Below, piece after piece: positions 15,919 to 25,440 of a stretch of DNA of 64,000 nucleotides. The stretch is from an uncultured Alphaproteobacteria bacterium (GTDB taxonomy: Bacteria > Pseudomonadota > Alphaproteobacteria > UBA8366 > GCA-2717185). Made by a program: the position numbers and the translations under genes. The stretch's first letter is position 1, and every line of letters begins with the position of its first letter. The stretch lies in NCBI GenBank assembly GCA_943788635.1, contig CALSRA010000013.1, positions 124,001 to 188,000 of the forward strand, read 5' to 3'. The notes under the pieces were generated by a model that saw only the letters and a program-made list of their open reading frames with translations, was not told the origin of the DNA and made no database searches.

Positions 15919-17334
15919 TCAGTGAAAACGCACATAGTCGTAATCGAGCGGCTGACCATGGATGCCGCGCCGCGGCGGCGCAATCCAGCTTGCCATGCGG
16001 CCGGGCTCGGTCACCGGGATCATGATCGAATTGACATATTCCCGGTCCGCCGCCGTCGGCAGCCATTCCCCCTGTCGCCGTGTCCATTCGGCATTGTCGA
16101 TGACCTGCCCCGATGGAGTGCTGTTGATTCCCGCGAAGGCACCGATATTCCGATTGAATGCCGCATGGGACAGGGTCAGGGTGAAATCGATGTCATGGTC
16201 GCGGATGATCTTGTTAAACCGGTCGACGCCCCGCTGGCTGTCCTTCGTGAATTCTTCGCGCAGCCGCTCGTTGCTGGCGGTTACGGCGGCGATTTCCTGG
16301 GTTGAAATACGATCTCCTTCCAGCACCGGCACCGTATAGACCATGCCATCGAGCTGGTGATCGTCGTCGATACGGGTTTCCTGGAACCGGCCCTTCAGGC
16401 CCATGGTGAAATAATTCGCCGCATTGGTCGATTTTTCCTGCCCGAACAGGTCGAGGCAGATCGAATAATGAAAATTCATGAATTTCTGGATCGTCGTGAG
16501 ATCGATACCGCCGACCGTGCTGAGGTCATCGGTATCGTGCTCGCGCATCAGCTCGCAGCTTCGCTGGACGATCCGGCCGATGCCGGTTTCGCCGACGAAC
16601 ATATGATGCGCTTCCTCGGTCAGCATGAAGCGGCAGGTGCGCGCCAGCGGATCAAAGCCCGATTCCGCCAGCGAGGCGAGCTGGTACTTGCCGTCGCGGT
16701 CCTGGAAATAGGTAAACATGAAGAAGGACAGCCAGTCATCGGTCTGTTCGTTGAACGCCTGCAGGATGCGGGGTCGGTCCGGATCGCCCGCATGGCGTTC
16801 CAGCATCATGTCCGCTTCCTCGCGCCCGTCACGGCCGAAATAGGCCTGCAGCAGATAGACCATCGCCCAAAGATGCCGGCCTTCCTCGACATTCACCTGA
16901 AACAGGTTGCGCAGGTCGTACAGCGACGGACAGGTCCGGCCGAGCCGGCGCTGCTGTTCGACCGACGCCGGTTCGGTGTCGCCTTGCGTCACGATCAGCC
17001 GGCGCAGTTCGGACCGGTATTCGCCCGGCACGCTCTGCCAAGCGGGTTCGCCTTTATGCATGCCGAAATTTATCTTCCGATCGGCTTCGGGCGGGGTCAG
17101 GAAGACACCCCAGCGGTATTCGGGCATGCGCACATGGCCGAAATTCGCCCAGCCATCGGTATCGACGCTGATCGCCGTACGCAGATAGACCTCCAGATCG
17201 CCGCTTTCCGCCGGGCCCATATTCTCCCACCATTTCAGATAGGCGGGCTGCCAGCGCTCCAACGCGCGCAACAGGCGGCGGTCATCAGCCAGATTCACGT
17301 TGTTCGGAATGGTTTCGTTGTAATCGATATTCAT
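15919..17334 (-). CDS. boxB: Benzoyl-CoA 2,3-epoxidase, oxygenase subunit BoxB
   Basis: 471 residues from ATG 17334 (MNIDYNETIPNNVNLA), matching the length and N-terminus of known BoxB; a 16-codon extension is unlikely. BoxB is a soluble di-iron enzyme that inserts one oxygen into benzoyl-CoA using electrons from BoxA. Iron ligands lie in NVEEGRHLWAM and LTEEAHHMFVGE, both intact (ExxH pairs). The gene starts only 4 bp after boxC ends. BoxA, the reductase, is not in the window. It gives 2,3-epoxybenzoyl-CoA for BoxC. Confidence 0.95.
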   Translation of the reverse strand: MNIDYNETIPNNVNLADDRRLLRALERWQPAYLKWWENMGPAESGDLEVYLRTAISVDTDGWANFGHVRMPEYRWGVFLTPPEADRKINFGMHKGEPAWQSVPGEYRSELRRLIVTQGDTEPASVEQQRRLGRTCPSLYDLRNLFQVNVEEGRHLWAMVYLLQAYFGRDGREEADMMLERHAGDPDRPRILQAFNEQTDDWLSFFMFTYFQDRDGKYQLASLAESGFDPLARTCRFMLTEEAHHMFVGETGIGRIVQRSCELMREHDTDDLSTVGGIDLTTIQKFMNFHYSICLDLFGQEKSTNAANYFTMGLKGRFQETRIDDDHQLDGMVYTVPVLEGDRISTQEIAAVTASNERLREEFTKDSQRGVDRFNKIIRDHDIDFTLTLSHAAFNRNIGAFAGINSTPSGQVIDNAEWTRRQGEWLPTAADREYVNSIMIPVTEPGRMASWIAPPRRGIHGQPLDYDYVRFH

Positions 17335-17338
17335 CGCG

Positions 17339-18989
17339 TCACACCCGCTTCCGGTCGAAATTTGCCCGCTTTCCGGTACCAAACAGCTTCAGCGCCCCGT
17401 CCTCGCCAACCGCATTGGGGCGCTGGAAAATCCAGTTCTGCCATGCGCTCAGCCGGGCAAATATCTTGGTTTCCATCGTTTCGGGCCCGGCGAATCGCAG
17501 GCTGGCTTCCATCCCCGTCAATGCATCCGGGGAAAAGCTGCGGCGTTCCTCGATGGCAAGGCGCACCTCGTCCTCCCAGTCGATATCATCCGGGGTGAAG
17601 GTCACGAGGCCGAGCGGTTCGGCATCGGCGGCTTCCAGTTCCATCCCGATGGTCGAATGCGCCGCGACAACGGCGCCGGAATCGCCCAGCATCCGTGTTT
17701 CCAGCCGCCCCAACCCGTTGCCCATCGGCAGTGGGCCAAAATTCATCCCCGTCACCTGCACGGTTGCGGGCGGCAGGTTCGAATCCTCGAACGTCCCGTC
17801 CAGCATGTAGGCCCGGTCCGCCGCCAGCGCGAATTCCAGCAGCGTGCCGGTAAAGCACGAGCCCGGTTCAATCAGCGCCAACATGCTGCGCGAGGATACA
17901 TCCAGCCGCTTGAAGGTTCGTTTCAGGTACTGCGTAACCTCATGCAGGAACCAGTCGGATTCGTTTTCCGCCAGCAACTCATCATAGGCGGCGACCAGCG
18001 CGCCATTCCCTTCGGTGCGGAAGACCCAGGTGCCGATTTTGGGTTCGTTACTGCGCAGATGCAGGATGGCGTCATCCAGGTCCCGCGCCAGCGCCAGTGG
18101 CCAGAAACCGGCCCCCATCGCGCGGATCGATTCCGCCGTCATCGGCGGCGGCATTTGCGGGCCGCGGATTGTAAACGCAGCCACGCCGTCATCGCGGTTC
18201 AACGCCACCTTCAGCGTGCCATACCCGATATTGTCGCCGTTGATTTCGCGGGGGAGCGGCGGCAGTTTGACGCCCTCATCCGCCGAAGGGCGCTGCGCTT
18301 CCCCGGCAAATTCAGCCGCCCGCGCCCGCGCGGTTTCCTGCCAGGCGGAACGCGGCACCAGTTCGTCCACCAGATTCCAGTCCAGCGCCCGCTTGCCCCG
18401 CACCCCTTCGGTCACGGTGCAAAAGAAATCGGCCCGGTCACGCCGCACGTGCCGTTTGTCGACCAGACGGGTCAACCCCGCCCGTCCCCGGCAGCACGCC
18501 CAGCATGGGCACTTCGGGCAGCGATACGGCGCTGGAACCGTCATCGACGAGAATGATGTGGTCCGCCGCGAGCGCCATTTCATAGCCGCCCCCCGCCGCG
18601 GTTCCCGCGATTGCCGCGATGTAACGCTGGCCCGAATACTCGCTGGCGTCTTCGATGCCAAGGCGGGTTTCATTGGTAAACTTGCAGAAATTGACCTTTT
18701 CAGCATGGCTTGCGCCGCCCAGCATGGCGATATTGGCCCCGGCGCAGAATACCCGATCCTGTGCCGAAGTGATCAGCACCGCGCCGACTTCCGGATGCTC
18801 GAAGCGCAGCCGCTGCACCGCATCGTACAACTCGATATCCACGCCCAGATCATAGGAATTCAGTTTCAGCGCGTAGCCAGGCTTCAGCCCACCGTCTTCA
18901 TCGACATTCAGGATCAGTTCGGCGACCGGCCCGTCGAATTTCAGCGTCCAGTGCCGGTAGCGGTCGGGCTGCGTGGCAAAATCAATCAT
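17339..18989 (-). pseudogene. boxC: 2,3-epoxybenzoyl-CoA dihydrolase BoxC, one frameshift
   Basis: With one correction this is a 549-residue BoxC, an enoyl-CoA-hydratase-like enzyme that opens the ring of 2,3-epoxybenzoyl-CoA, releasing formate. The start ATG 18989 overlaps the coq9 stop (ATGA). The N-terminal part (YRHWTLKFDGPVAEL, then GTAAGGGYEMALAADHI) is in one frame up to LPGTGG; the rest (LTRLVDKRHVRRDRADFF to the C-terminus) is in another. The shift is one extra base in the C4 run at 18476-18479 (G4 on the coding strand). Nothing else looks degenerate, so a sequence error or very recent mutation is likely. Confidence 0.88.
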
Positions 18990-19634
18990 GCCGGCGGCGC
19001 AAAACGACGCAATAGCTGGAACGGATCCGGAAGGCGGCCGGCCAGCTTTCCGATCCCGGCCAAAGCCTTGGGAATACGCATGACCTCGGCGATACGCCGG
19101 TCCAGAAAGGTCCAGGTCGCCGAAAAAACCATCGGAATTGTCATTCAGCCAGCACAGCAGCGTGGCACTGTAGACCCCGCCAAGAAGCCCGCGTTTGGTA
19201 TAGAAATTGTGATCCGTCGCGGTATCTCCCGCCGCATGCCACATGGCATCGACGGTGCGATACAGCAGCCGCATCGCCAATGCGCTGTTCTGCGGCAAGG
19301 CAAGCATCGACAGCGCGCGGCGAACCGCCTCACGATGGGCGACATTCTGTTCCAGCCGCACGCGTACAGCAGTTGCGATCTTCATCCGTATCTTCATGCT
19401 GTCCAGATCAAGGGTCGCCAGTTCCGCCAGCATCCGCCGGTCGGCATCATGGCTGTGGCATGCGATCAGGTCGGTCGCGCCCTGCGGAAACAGCCGCCGC
19501 GCGGTTGCCGCATCAAATCCGGCATCCGCCGCACCGCGCAGCAACGCGGTTTCCCCCCAGCCGTCAAACGGCACATGCAGCAGCGCCGCCTGCATGATGG
19601 CGGACCGCTGGGTCTCGATGTCCTGACGGGTCAT
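18986..19634 (-). pseudogene. COQ9-family ubiquinone biosynthesis protein, one frameshift
   Basis: Corrected for one base this encodes 215 residues of the COQ9 family, a lipid-binding partner in ubiquinone synthesis. N-terminal part: a TetR-like helical region (GWGETALLRGAADAGFD) and LDLDSMKIRMKIATAV. After the shift the expected end follows: TWTFLDRRIAEVMRI and LAGRLPDPFQLLRR. The shift is one extra base in the A6 run at 19123-19128. The family is often found near rpsU, as here. It follows def by 12 bp and overlaps boxC by 4 bp, so all are probably in one transcript. Confidence 0.85.
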
Positions 19635-19646
19635 GGAAACCGTCTC

Positions 19647-20192
19647 CTATTCATCTTCGCTGGATTCGGTGTCAGACATATAATGTCGCAATTCCTCACG
19701 AAACATCAGATGCCCCATATCGGTCATTCGCTGGGGATACAGTATACCGTCCAGATGATCACATTCATGCTGCACTACGCGGGCATGGAAACCTTCCGCT
19801 TCCCGGTCGATCTGCGCGCCGTCCGGCGTCAGGGCCGTGTAGCGGATACGCTCCCAGCGCGGCACCAGCCCGGTCAGCCCAGGCACGGACAGGCAGCCTT
19901 CCCAATCGTCTGCCGTTTCGTCGCTCAGCGGTGTTATTTCCGGGTTGATCAACACCGTCAGCGGCACGGATTCCGACGGTTTTTCAAGCCGATGTGCCGG
20001 CGCATGAAAAATGACGACCCGAAGCGGCACATGCACCTGGGGGGCTGCGAGCCCCGCACCCTGCGCATCGATCATCGTTTCGGTCATATCGGCGACCAAA
20101 CGCGCGATATCAGCCGTTGTCGGGTCCGCCACCGGCGCTGCCGGGCGACGAAGGACGGGGTGCCCCATGCGGGCAATCTTGAGTATCGACAT
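19647..20192 (-). CDS. def: Peptide deformylase
   Basis: 181 residues. It removes the formyl group from the initiator methionine of new proteins. All three motifs are present: GAGLAAPQ (about residues 45-52), EGCLSVPG with the metal-ligand Cys, and HECDHLDG with two metal-ligand His and the catalytic Glu. It is the first gene of a probable def-coq9-boxC-boxB transcript and is divergent from rpsU about 130 bp away. The C-terminus ends in an acidic tail (DTESSEDE). Genomes often encode several deformylase paralogues; whether this is the essential one cannot be seen. Confidence 0.93.
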   Translation of the reverse strand: MSILKIARMGHPVLRRPAAPVADPTTADIARLVADMTETMIDAQGAGLAAPQVHVPLRVVIFHAPAHRLEKPSESVPLTVLINPEITPLSDETADDWEGCLSVPGLTGLVPRWERIRYTALTPDGAQIDREAEGFHARVVQHECDHLDGILYPQRMTDMGHLMFREELRHYMSDTESSEDE

Positions 20193-20321
20193 GGGGGTAA
20201 TATGCGTACGACAGGACCAATGTCAAAGCCGCGTTTGCGTGCCGACTCCGTCCTTTCAAAGCAGAAACCGCTATGATATAAGCCGCGCTCTCTCAAAAAG
20301 GCCCTATTCAGGAGACTGGTT

Positions 20322-20528
20322 ATCGTACAAGTCGTTGTCCGGGACAATAATGTCGATCAGGCGCTGCGCGCACTGAAGAAGAAATTGCAGAGCGAAGGCG
20401 TGTTTCGGGAAATGAGACTTCGCCGCAACTTCGAGAAGCCGTCAGAACGCCGCGTCCGTGAAAAGGCGGAAGCGCAGCGACGCCATCGCAAGGTGATGCG
20501 CAAGCGCATGGAGCGCGAAGGCTACTAA
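20322..20528 (+). CDS. rpsU: 30S ribosomal protein bS21, apparently with an ATC start
   Basis: 68 residues beginning (M)[16 protein letters not shown], the classic bS21 N-terminus, and ending in the basic tail [10 protein letters not shown]. It takes part in mRNA binding by the small ribosomal subunit. A strong AGGAG lies at 20310-20314. No ATG, GTG or TTG lies in frame at the proper place; ATC at 20322 stands 7 nt after AGGAG, exactly where related proteins have the Met of MVQ. A canonical start mutated or misread by one base (for example GTG to GTA at 20325) is the alternative. It is followed by a good terminator. Confidence 0.85.
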   Translation: MVQVVVRDNNVDQALRALKKKLQSEGVFREMRLRRNFEKPSERRVREKAEAQRRHRKVMRKRMEREGY

Positions 20529-20556
20529 CGAGACATCGTTTTTGGTAGTTTTTTAG

Positions 20557-20586
20557 CGTCCCCGAGGTCAATTTCGGGGACGTTTT
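20557..20586 (+). terminator. Intrinsic terminator after rpsU
   Basis: A 9-bp inverted repeat, CGTCCCCGA and TCGGGGACG, separated by 8 bases and followed by TTTT. It lies about 30 bp after the rpsU stop. Confidence 0.85.
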
Positions 20587-20631
20587 CGTCGTGCCCGGAA
20601 TTCCGGTGCCGAAATGCGAGAGGAACAGGCA

Positions 20632-21069
20632 ATGGCCAAGCAGCGCGAGGGCGATCCCTGGATGCCCGCCCCGGCATTCGGGCGTAGCCTGACAGGACTA
20701 TCGGTAAACCTGCTGGTTACGAATGTTGCCGCCACCGTCGCATTTTCCCAAACCGTCCTGGGCGCGGAAACGGTTTATGCCGACCCCGATTTTGCGGTCA
20801 TGAAACGTGGTGCCACGCAATGGATGCTGCACGCCGACCATACCTATGAAAATCACCCGATGGCAGGCTTTGTGGCCGGGCTGGAAGGGCGCGGCGCCGG
20901 GATTGAAATACGATTGCACAATTCCGACCCTGATCTGGCGGAAACCCGCGCCCGCGCTGCCGGCCATACCATCCTGGCCGGCGCTACGGACAAGCCGCAT
21001 GGCCTGCGTGAGGCCTATATTCTCGACCCCGACGGGTACTGCTGGGTTGTCGATATACCGCTTGGTTAA
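20632..21069 (+). CDS. VOC-superfamily (glyoxalase/bleomycin-resistance fold) protein
   Basis: 145 residues from ATG 20632, preceded by GAGAGGAA; an in-frame ATG 18 bp earlier contains that ribosome-binding site and is less likely. The N-terminal LTGLSVNLLVTNVAATVAF and the C-terminal AYILDPDGYCWVVDIP are the two halves of the vicinal-oxygen-chelate fold. Metal ligands are not all obvious. The reaction cannot be named. It stands alone between the rpsU terminator and a GntR-type regulator on the same strand. Confidence 0.75.
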   Translation: MAKQREGDPWMPAPAFGRSLTGLSVNLLVTNVAATVAFSQTVLGAETVYADPDFAVMKRGATQWMLHADHTYENHPMAGFVAGLEGRGAGIEIRLHNSDPDLAETRARAAGHTILAGATDKPHGLREAYILDPDGYCWVVDIPLG

Positions 21070-21169
21070 AACTGACGGCAGCATTCCACAATTGATTTAT
21101 TCGTATATTACTATGCATGATGCGGGACAGTTCAGGATAATACTATCCTGAGCGAAAGGAGACGGTTTC

Positions 21170-21892
21170 GTGACATTGCAGCATTTCGATCAGGGTATCG
21201 ATGTAACGCCCTATCGCCGGAATTTCAAAATCGACCGGAAACGGCCAGCCGCAACGCAGGTCTATGAAGACATGCGCATGCGTATTATCTCGCTGGAGCT
21301 GGAGCCCGGCACCAATATCTCGCGCCTGGAACTGGTCGAACATTACAATGTCAGCCAGACGCCGGTGCGCGACGCGATCATCCTGCTGGAAAAGGAAGGC
21401 CTGATCGACGTCTATCCCCAGTCCAAAAGTCTGGTCACCAGGATCGATATCGACCATGCACGGGAAACCCAGTTCCTGCGCACCGCGTTTGACATCGAAG
21501 TTGCCCGCCAGCTTGCAACAAAGAGCGACAAATCGGGACTGGCAGAGGCCAAGGCCATTCTTACGGCACAGCAGGTCGCGATCAGCGGTGACAGCGACCT
21601 CGACCTTTTTCGGGATCTCGATCACCGTTTCCACTGGGCGCTCGCCGATGCCATCGGACAGACCAACCTGTGGCACCTGATCATGTCACGTGCCGGCCAT
21701 ATTGACCGTTTGCGGAACCTGCACCTGCCCGATACGGGAAAGGCGAACCGCATCCTGTCCGACCATGAACGGATCATGGCCGCAATCGAAGCTTCTGACC
21801 CGGAAGACGCAGCGCGGGCAATTCGCGGACATCTGACAGGGACATTGCGATCCGCCCCCGCCCTCATGGAAAAATACCCGGCTTATTTCTAA
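21170..21892 (+). CDS. GntR-family transcriptional regulator, FCD subfamily
   Basis: 240 residues. A winged-helix DNA-binding domain covers roughly residues 20-90, with LELVEHYNVSQTPVRDAI as its recognition region. The C-terminal all-helical FCD ligand domain shows the usual metal-binding positions (LDHRFHWALADAIG and a later IRGHL). FCD regulators sense carboxylic acids or sugars and usually repress nearby catabolic genes. Its direct targets are not clear here; the downstream DUF3179 gene is on the same strand. The start is GTG 21170 after AGGAG. Confidence 0.88.
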   Translation: MTLQHFDQGIDVTPYRRNFKIDRKRPAATQVYEDMRMRIISLELEPGTNISRLELVEHYNVSQTPVRDAIILLEKEGLIDVYPQSKSLVTRIDIDHARETQFLRTAFDIEVARQLATKSDKSGLAEAKAILTAQQVAISGDSDLDLFRDLDHRFHWALADAIGQTNLWHLIMSRAGHIDRLRNLHLPDTGKANRILSDHERIMAAIEASDPEDAARAIRGHLTGTLRSAPALMEKYPAYF

Positions 21893-22001
21893 CGTGCCGT
21901 TTTAGCGGGCCTGAATAGCCGATCCGCCATTTGTTCTGGCTCGCGCCGGTTTCACACCAACGTGACTTGAGCCCGAGGCCACGGCCAAACAGACTGGCCC
22001 C

Positions 22002-22973
22002 ATGATGAAAAAGCTCCTGATTATATTTACGCTGCTGCTTTTTCAGGCATTGCCTGCCAAAGCAGACCCGTCCCTGTGGCAATCCCGCTGGCCCGATACC
22101 GATTTTTCAAAACGCAGTATCGAATATTCCGAAATTCTGTCCGGCGGCGTCAGCAAGGATCAGATTCCGGCCATCGACGACCCGGTCTTTGTAGCGGTCG
22201 GCGCAGCGAAGGACCTCGCGGATACGGACCCGGTCATCGGGTTGACCGTGAACGGCGAAAGCCGCGCCTATCCGCTGCGTATCCTGATCTGGCACGAAAT
22301 CGTCAATGACGAGATCGGCGGCGTCCCGGTCAGCGTCACCTTCTGCCCGCTCTGCAATACGGCCATTGCCTTCGATCGCCGGCTTGATGGACAGGTGTTC
22401 GATTTCGGCACGACCGGCAAGCTGCGCAATTCGGACCTTGTGATGTATGACCGCCAGACCGAAAGCTGGTGGCAGCAGTTCCTGGGCGAAGGCATTATCG
22501 GCGAGATGACGGGCAAGGTGCTGAAGGCCCTGCCTGCGCGGCTTGAATCCTGGGCTGATTTCCGCGCCCGCGCCCCGCAAGGCAAGGTGCTGGTACCGAA
22601 TGACCCGGGCATGCGGGCCTATGGTGCCAACCCCTATGTCGGCTATGATTCGCTGCCCCGGCCTTTCCTGTATGGCGGTGAAATGCCCGACGGCATCCCG
22701 CCGCTGACACGGGTTGTGTCATTCGGCGACCTTATGCAGGGATGGAGTATCGACCTCCTTCGCCAGAAACAGCAGGTCGAACTGGACGATGGCACGGTTC
22801 TGCGCTGGAAACCCGGGCAGAACTCGGCGCTCGATTCCGGACAGATCGCCCGTGGCAAGGATGTCGGAAGCGTCACTGTGCAACGCGACGGAACCGATAT
22901 TCCCTATTTCGTGGATTTCGCTTTCGCGTTCCACGCCTTTTTCCCGGAGGCGGCGCTACATATCACGCCGTAG
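22002..22973 (+). CDS. DUF3179 domain-containing exported protein
   Basis: 323 residues with a clear signal peptide (KKLLIIFTLLLFQALPAKA). The mature part carries family landmarks: ESRAYPLRILIWHEIVND, the FCPLCNTAIAFDR segment with a CPLC pair, and LRNSDLVMYDRQT. The CxxC-like pair suggests metal or redox chemistry in the periplasm, but no function is established for the family. It is about 110 bp after the GntR gene and converges on a small secreted protein. Start ATG 22002 is followed at once by a second ATG, so the first three bases are uncertain. Confidence 0.85.
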   Translation: MMKKLLIIFTLLLFQALPAKADPSLWQSRWPDTDFSKRSIEYSEILSGGVSKDQIPAIDDPVFVAVGAAKDLADTDPVIGLTVNGESRAYPLRILIWHEIVNDEIGGVPVSVTFCPLCNTAIAFDRRLDGQVFDFGTTGKLRNSDLVMYDRQTESWWQQFLGEGIIGEMTGKVLKALPARLESWADFRARAPQGKVLVPNDPGMRAYGANPYVGYDSLPRPFLYGGEMPDGIPPLTRVVSFGDLMQGWSIDLLRQKQQVELDDGTVLRWKPGQNSALDSGQIARGKDVGSVTVQRDGTDIPYFVDFAFAFHAFFPEAALHITP

Positions 22974-22988
22974 CCCGCCATACCGGGG

Positions 22989-23297
22989 TTAATAGGACTG
23001 GCCGGTCATCGCCATTGGTTCCTGCAGCGACTGCCAGTTTTCGCCAACGGCCATGAGGCAGGTCTGACCACCGGGCACCGTGAAAATAATCGTCCAGCTT
23101 CCGGTCTCCGAGGAAAAGATCTCGACCAGGCTGCCATTGCGGGCGATGCCGGCGGAGGTCTGCTGTTCTTCGTATCCGTCGGTCAGCCGGTTGACGATTT
23201 CAACCCGTTCGCCACAAACCGTTTGCGCCGAAGCCGGTACCGTAAATGTAAAAAACGCGAGCAAGGTGCATGTAATCGCAAGTGTCGAGCGCATCAT
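22989..23297 (-). CDS. Small secreted hypothetical protein
   Basis: 102 residues with a typical signal peptide (STLAITCTLLAFFTFTVPASA) and a mature part of about 75 residues containing two cysteines (TVCGERVE and GQTCLMAV) that could form a disulfide. No family recognised. The segment SWTIIFTVPGGQTCLMA suggests a small beta-rich periplasmic protein. It converges with the DUF3179 gene, with 15 bp between their stops. The upstream 210 bp before the pnt genes are AT-rich and hold nothing else recognisable. Confidence 0.7.
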   Translation of the reverse strand: MMRSTLAITCTLLAFFTFTVPASAQTVCGERVEIVNRLTDGYEEQQTSAGIARNGSLVEIFSSETGSWTIIFTVPGGQTCLMAVGENWQSLQEPMAMTGQSY

Positions 23298-23510
23298 GAA
23301 CGTCTCCTATCGGGCGCCCGCCCGGAAATGCTGCGCACCTCCCAAATTTACGCAAAGGTTCTACCGGGATATTATTGAACGCCAATCCTTCGACCCGGCC
23401 TATTCACCATATTATTCGGCGAATAGTGTGCCGTTACCGTATAAAATACTGGTAAAATTACGGTTAACGAGGGATTCCGGCAATTTTAGGTAGAGTGACG
23501 CCCTGTCGCG

Positions 23511-24951
23511 TCAGATTGCCTGCAATGCGTTTACGATGTCTTCGCTCATCTTTTTGGCATCATCGAACAACATCATCGTGTTGTCCCGGATAGAACAGTC
23601 GTTATCGACGCCGGCATAGCCCGGGCTGAGCGAGCGCTTCACGAACAGCACCGTCCCGGCTTCTCCACATCCAGGATCGGCATGCCGTAGATCGGGCTGT
23701 TCCGGATCCGTCTTGGCGCCGGGTTGGTCACATCGTTGGCGCCAATCACGAAGGCAACATCGGTCGTGGCGAAATCGCGGTTGATCTCTTCCAGCTCGAA
23801 CACTCTCGTCATAGGGCACGTTGGCTTCGGCCAGCAGCACGTTCATGTGCCCCGGCATACGCCCGGCGACCGGATGAATGGCGTAGCGGACCTTCACGCC
23901 CTCGGCCTTCAGCATATCGCACATCTCGCGCAGGGCATGCTGTGCCTGGGCCACCGCCATGCCGTAACCCGGCACGATGATGACACTGCGCGCGTTCTCC
24001 ATGATGAACGCCGCATCCTCGGCGCTGCCCGCTTGACGTCTTGTCGCCGGGTCATGCCGTCGGCGGCGCCGCCGGCCTTCGCCACCAAAACCGCCCAGGA
24101 TGCACGCTGATGAACGACCGGTTCATCGCCTTGCACATGATGTAGACTGAGGATCGCGCCGGACGAGCCGACCAGGCGCCCGGTGATGATCAGCGCTGGT
24201 TGCCAGCGTGAAACCGATACCGCACGCCGCCCAGCCGGAATAGGAGTTCAGCATCGAGATCACGACCGGCATATCCGCGCCGCCGATCGGCACGATGATC
24301 AGCACGCCCAGCACGCAGAGACAGCATCAGCGATCGTCCAGAACCCAGGCTAGGCGTCTGTTCCACATCGCGGTACCAGGCGATCCACGCGACCGAACAG
24401 GATCAGCCCGAGCACCGCGTTCAGCAGCGTGCTGGCCCTGGAAAAGACCACCGGCGACGCCCGTGAGCAGTGCCCCGCAGCTTACCGAAGGCGACGATGG
24501 ACCCGGTGAAGGTGACCGCGCCGATCGCCAGCCCCGACGCTCATCTCCACCAGGCTGCCCAGCGGATAGATCGTCCAGGAACTGGTGCCGATGCCATAGG
24601 CCGCGGGGTCGGTAGAACGCCGCCGCGGCCACGAAAACAGGCCGCGAGGCCCGACCAGGCTGTGGAAGGCCGCGACCAGCTCCGGCAGCGCCGTCATCTC
24701 GATCTTGCGGCGCGACCACGGTGCCAATCGCCGCCACCGATCACGCATGCCCAGCGAGGATCACCTCAGTAGCTCAGCACCCCCGGTCAAGGCCAGCGTG
24801 GTGCCGATGGCGATCACGGTCATGCCGAGCGATGCCGCAGCATATTGCCCCGGCGCGCCGTGGTCCGGCGAGCTCAGCCCGCGCAGCGCCATGATGAAAG
24901 CAGACGCTGGCGAACCAGGTAGGCAGTATGGCGGAATAGATTCTCGCTCAT
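23511..24951 (-). pseudogene. pntB: NAD(P) transhydrogenase beta subunit PntB, many indels
   Basis: Segments of PntB can be followed in all three frames from ATG 24951 (MSENL after correction) to TGA 23511. Membrane part: FIMALRGLSSP and GMTVIAIGTTLAL. NADP-binding C-terminal domain: [43 protein letters not shown] and KRSLSPGYAGVDN. Three one-base shifts fall within 150 bp (near 23803, 23717 and 23659), and more lie upstream. Residues between the shifts are highly conserved. The intact enzyme couples hydride transfer between NADH and NADP to proton flow across the membrane. Confidence 0.85.
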
Positions 24952-25417
24952 CGATGCGCGGCCCGGCCTCAGCTGTTTCTTGCTGGAACATCGACAGCAT
25001 GCGCTGCGTAGACGATGAAGCCGCCGAAAGATGTTCACGGAGGCCAGCACCACCGCGCTAGAAGCCGCATGACCTTTGCGAGAAGCTCGTCTCGGCCGGG
25101 CCCGCCGCGATCAGCGCGCCGACGATGATCACCGACGAAATCGCGTTGGTCACGCTCATCAGCGGCGAATGCAGCGCCGGCGTCACGCGCCAGACCACGT
25201 AGTAGCCCACGAAAACCGGCGAGCACCAAGACCGTCAAGTCCGAAGACGAAAGGGTCGACCGCCGCTGGCCGGTACCGGCGGCAGCAAGCTCGAGGTTGG
25301 CCTGAATCGAGCCGCCGCTTGGGCCAGCCTTGAACCGACTCAGCTGGCCAAGCGCTCGGCTTCCTCTGCCAGCAATACTCTGGCAGCCGGTTCGAGCCAG
25401 CTGTATCCGTTCTCCAT
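24952..25417 (-). pseudogene. NAD(P) transhydrogenase alpha-2 subunit, many indels
   Basis: The small membrane subunit of split transhydrogenases. Start ATG 25417 follows a strong GGAGGAG, 24 bp after the pntAA stop. The N-terminal MENGYSWLEPAA is readable, then fragments in several frames: the hydrophobic middle, GPAETSFAKVM-like text, and MLSMFQ at the end, just before pntB. At least four frame changes are needed. Its place between the two larger genes confirms the identity. Confidence 0.7.
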
Positions 25418-25440
25418 CGCTACAGTCTCCTCCGATTGTC

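Noticed and set aside
18015-20276. A 753-codon open frame on the plus strand
   Set aside because: It lies antisense to boxC, coq9 and def, has no recognisable domain and reflects the third-position GC bias of the true genes.
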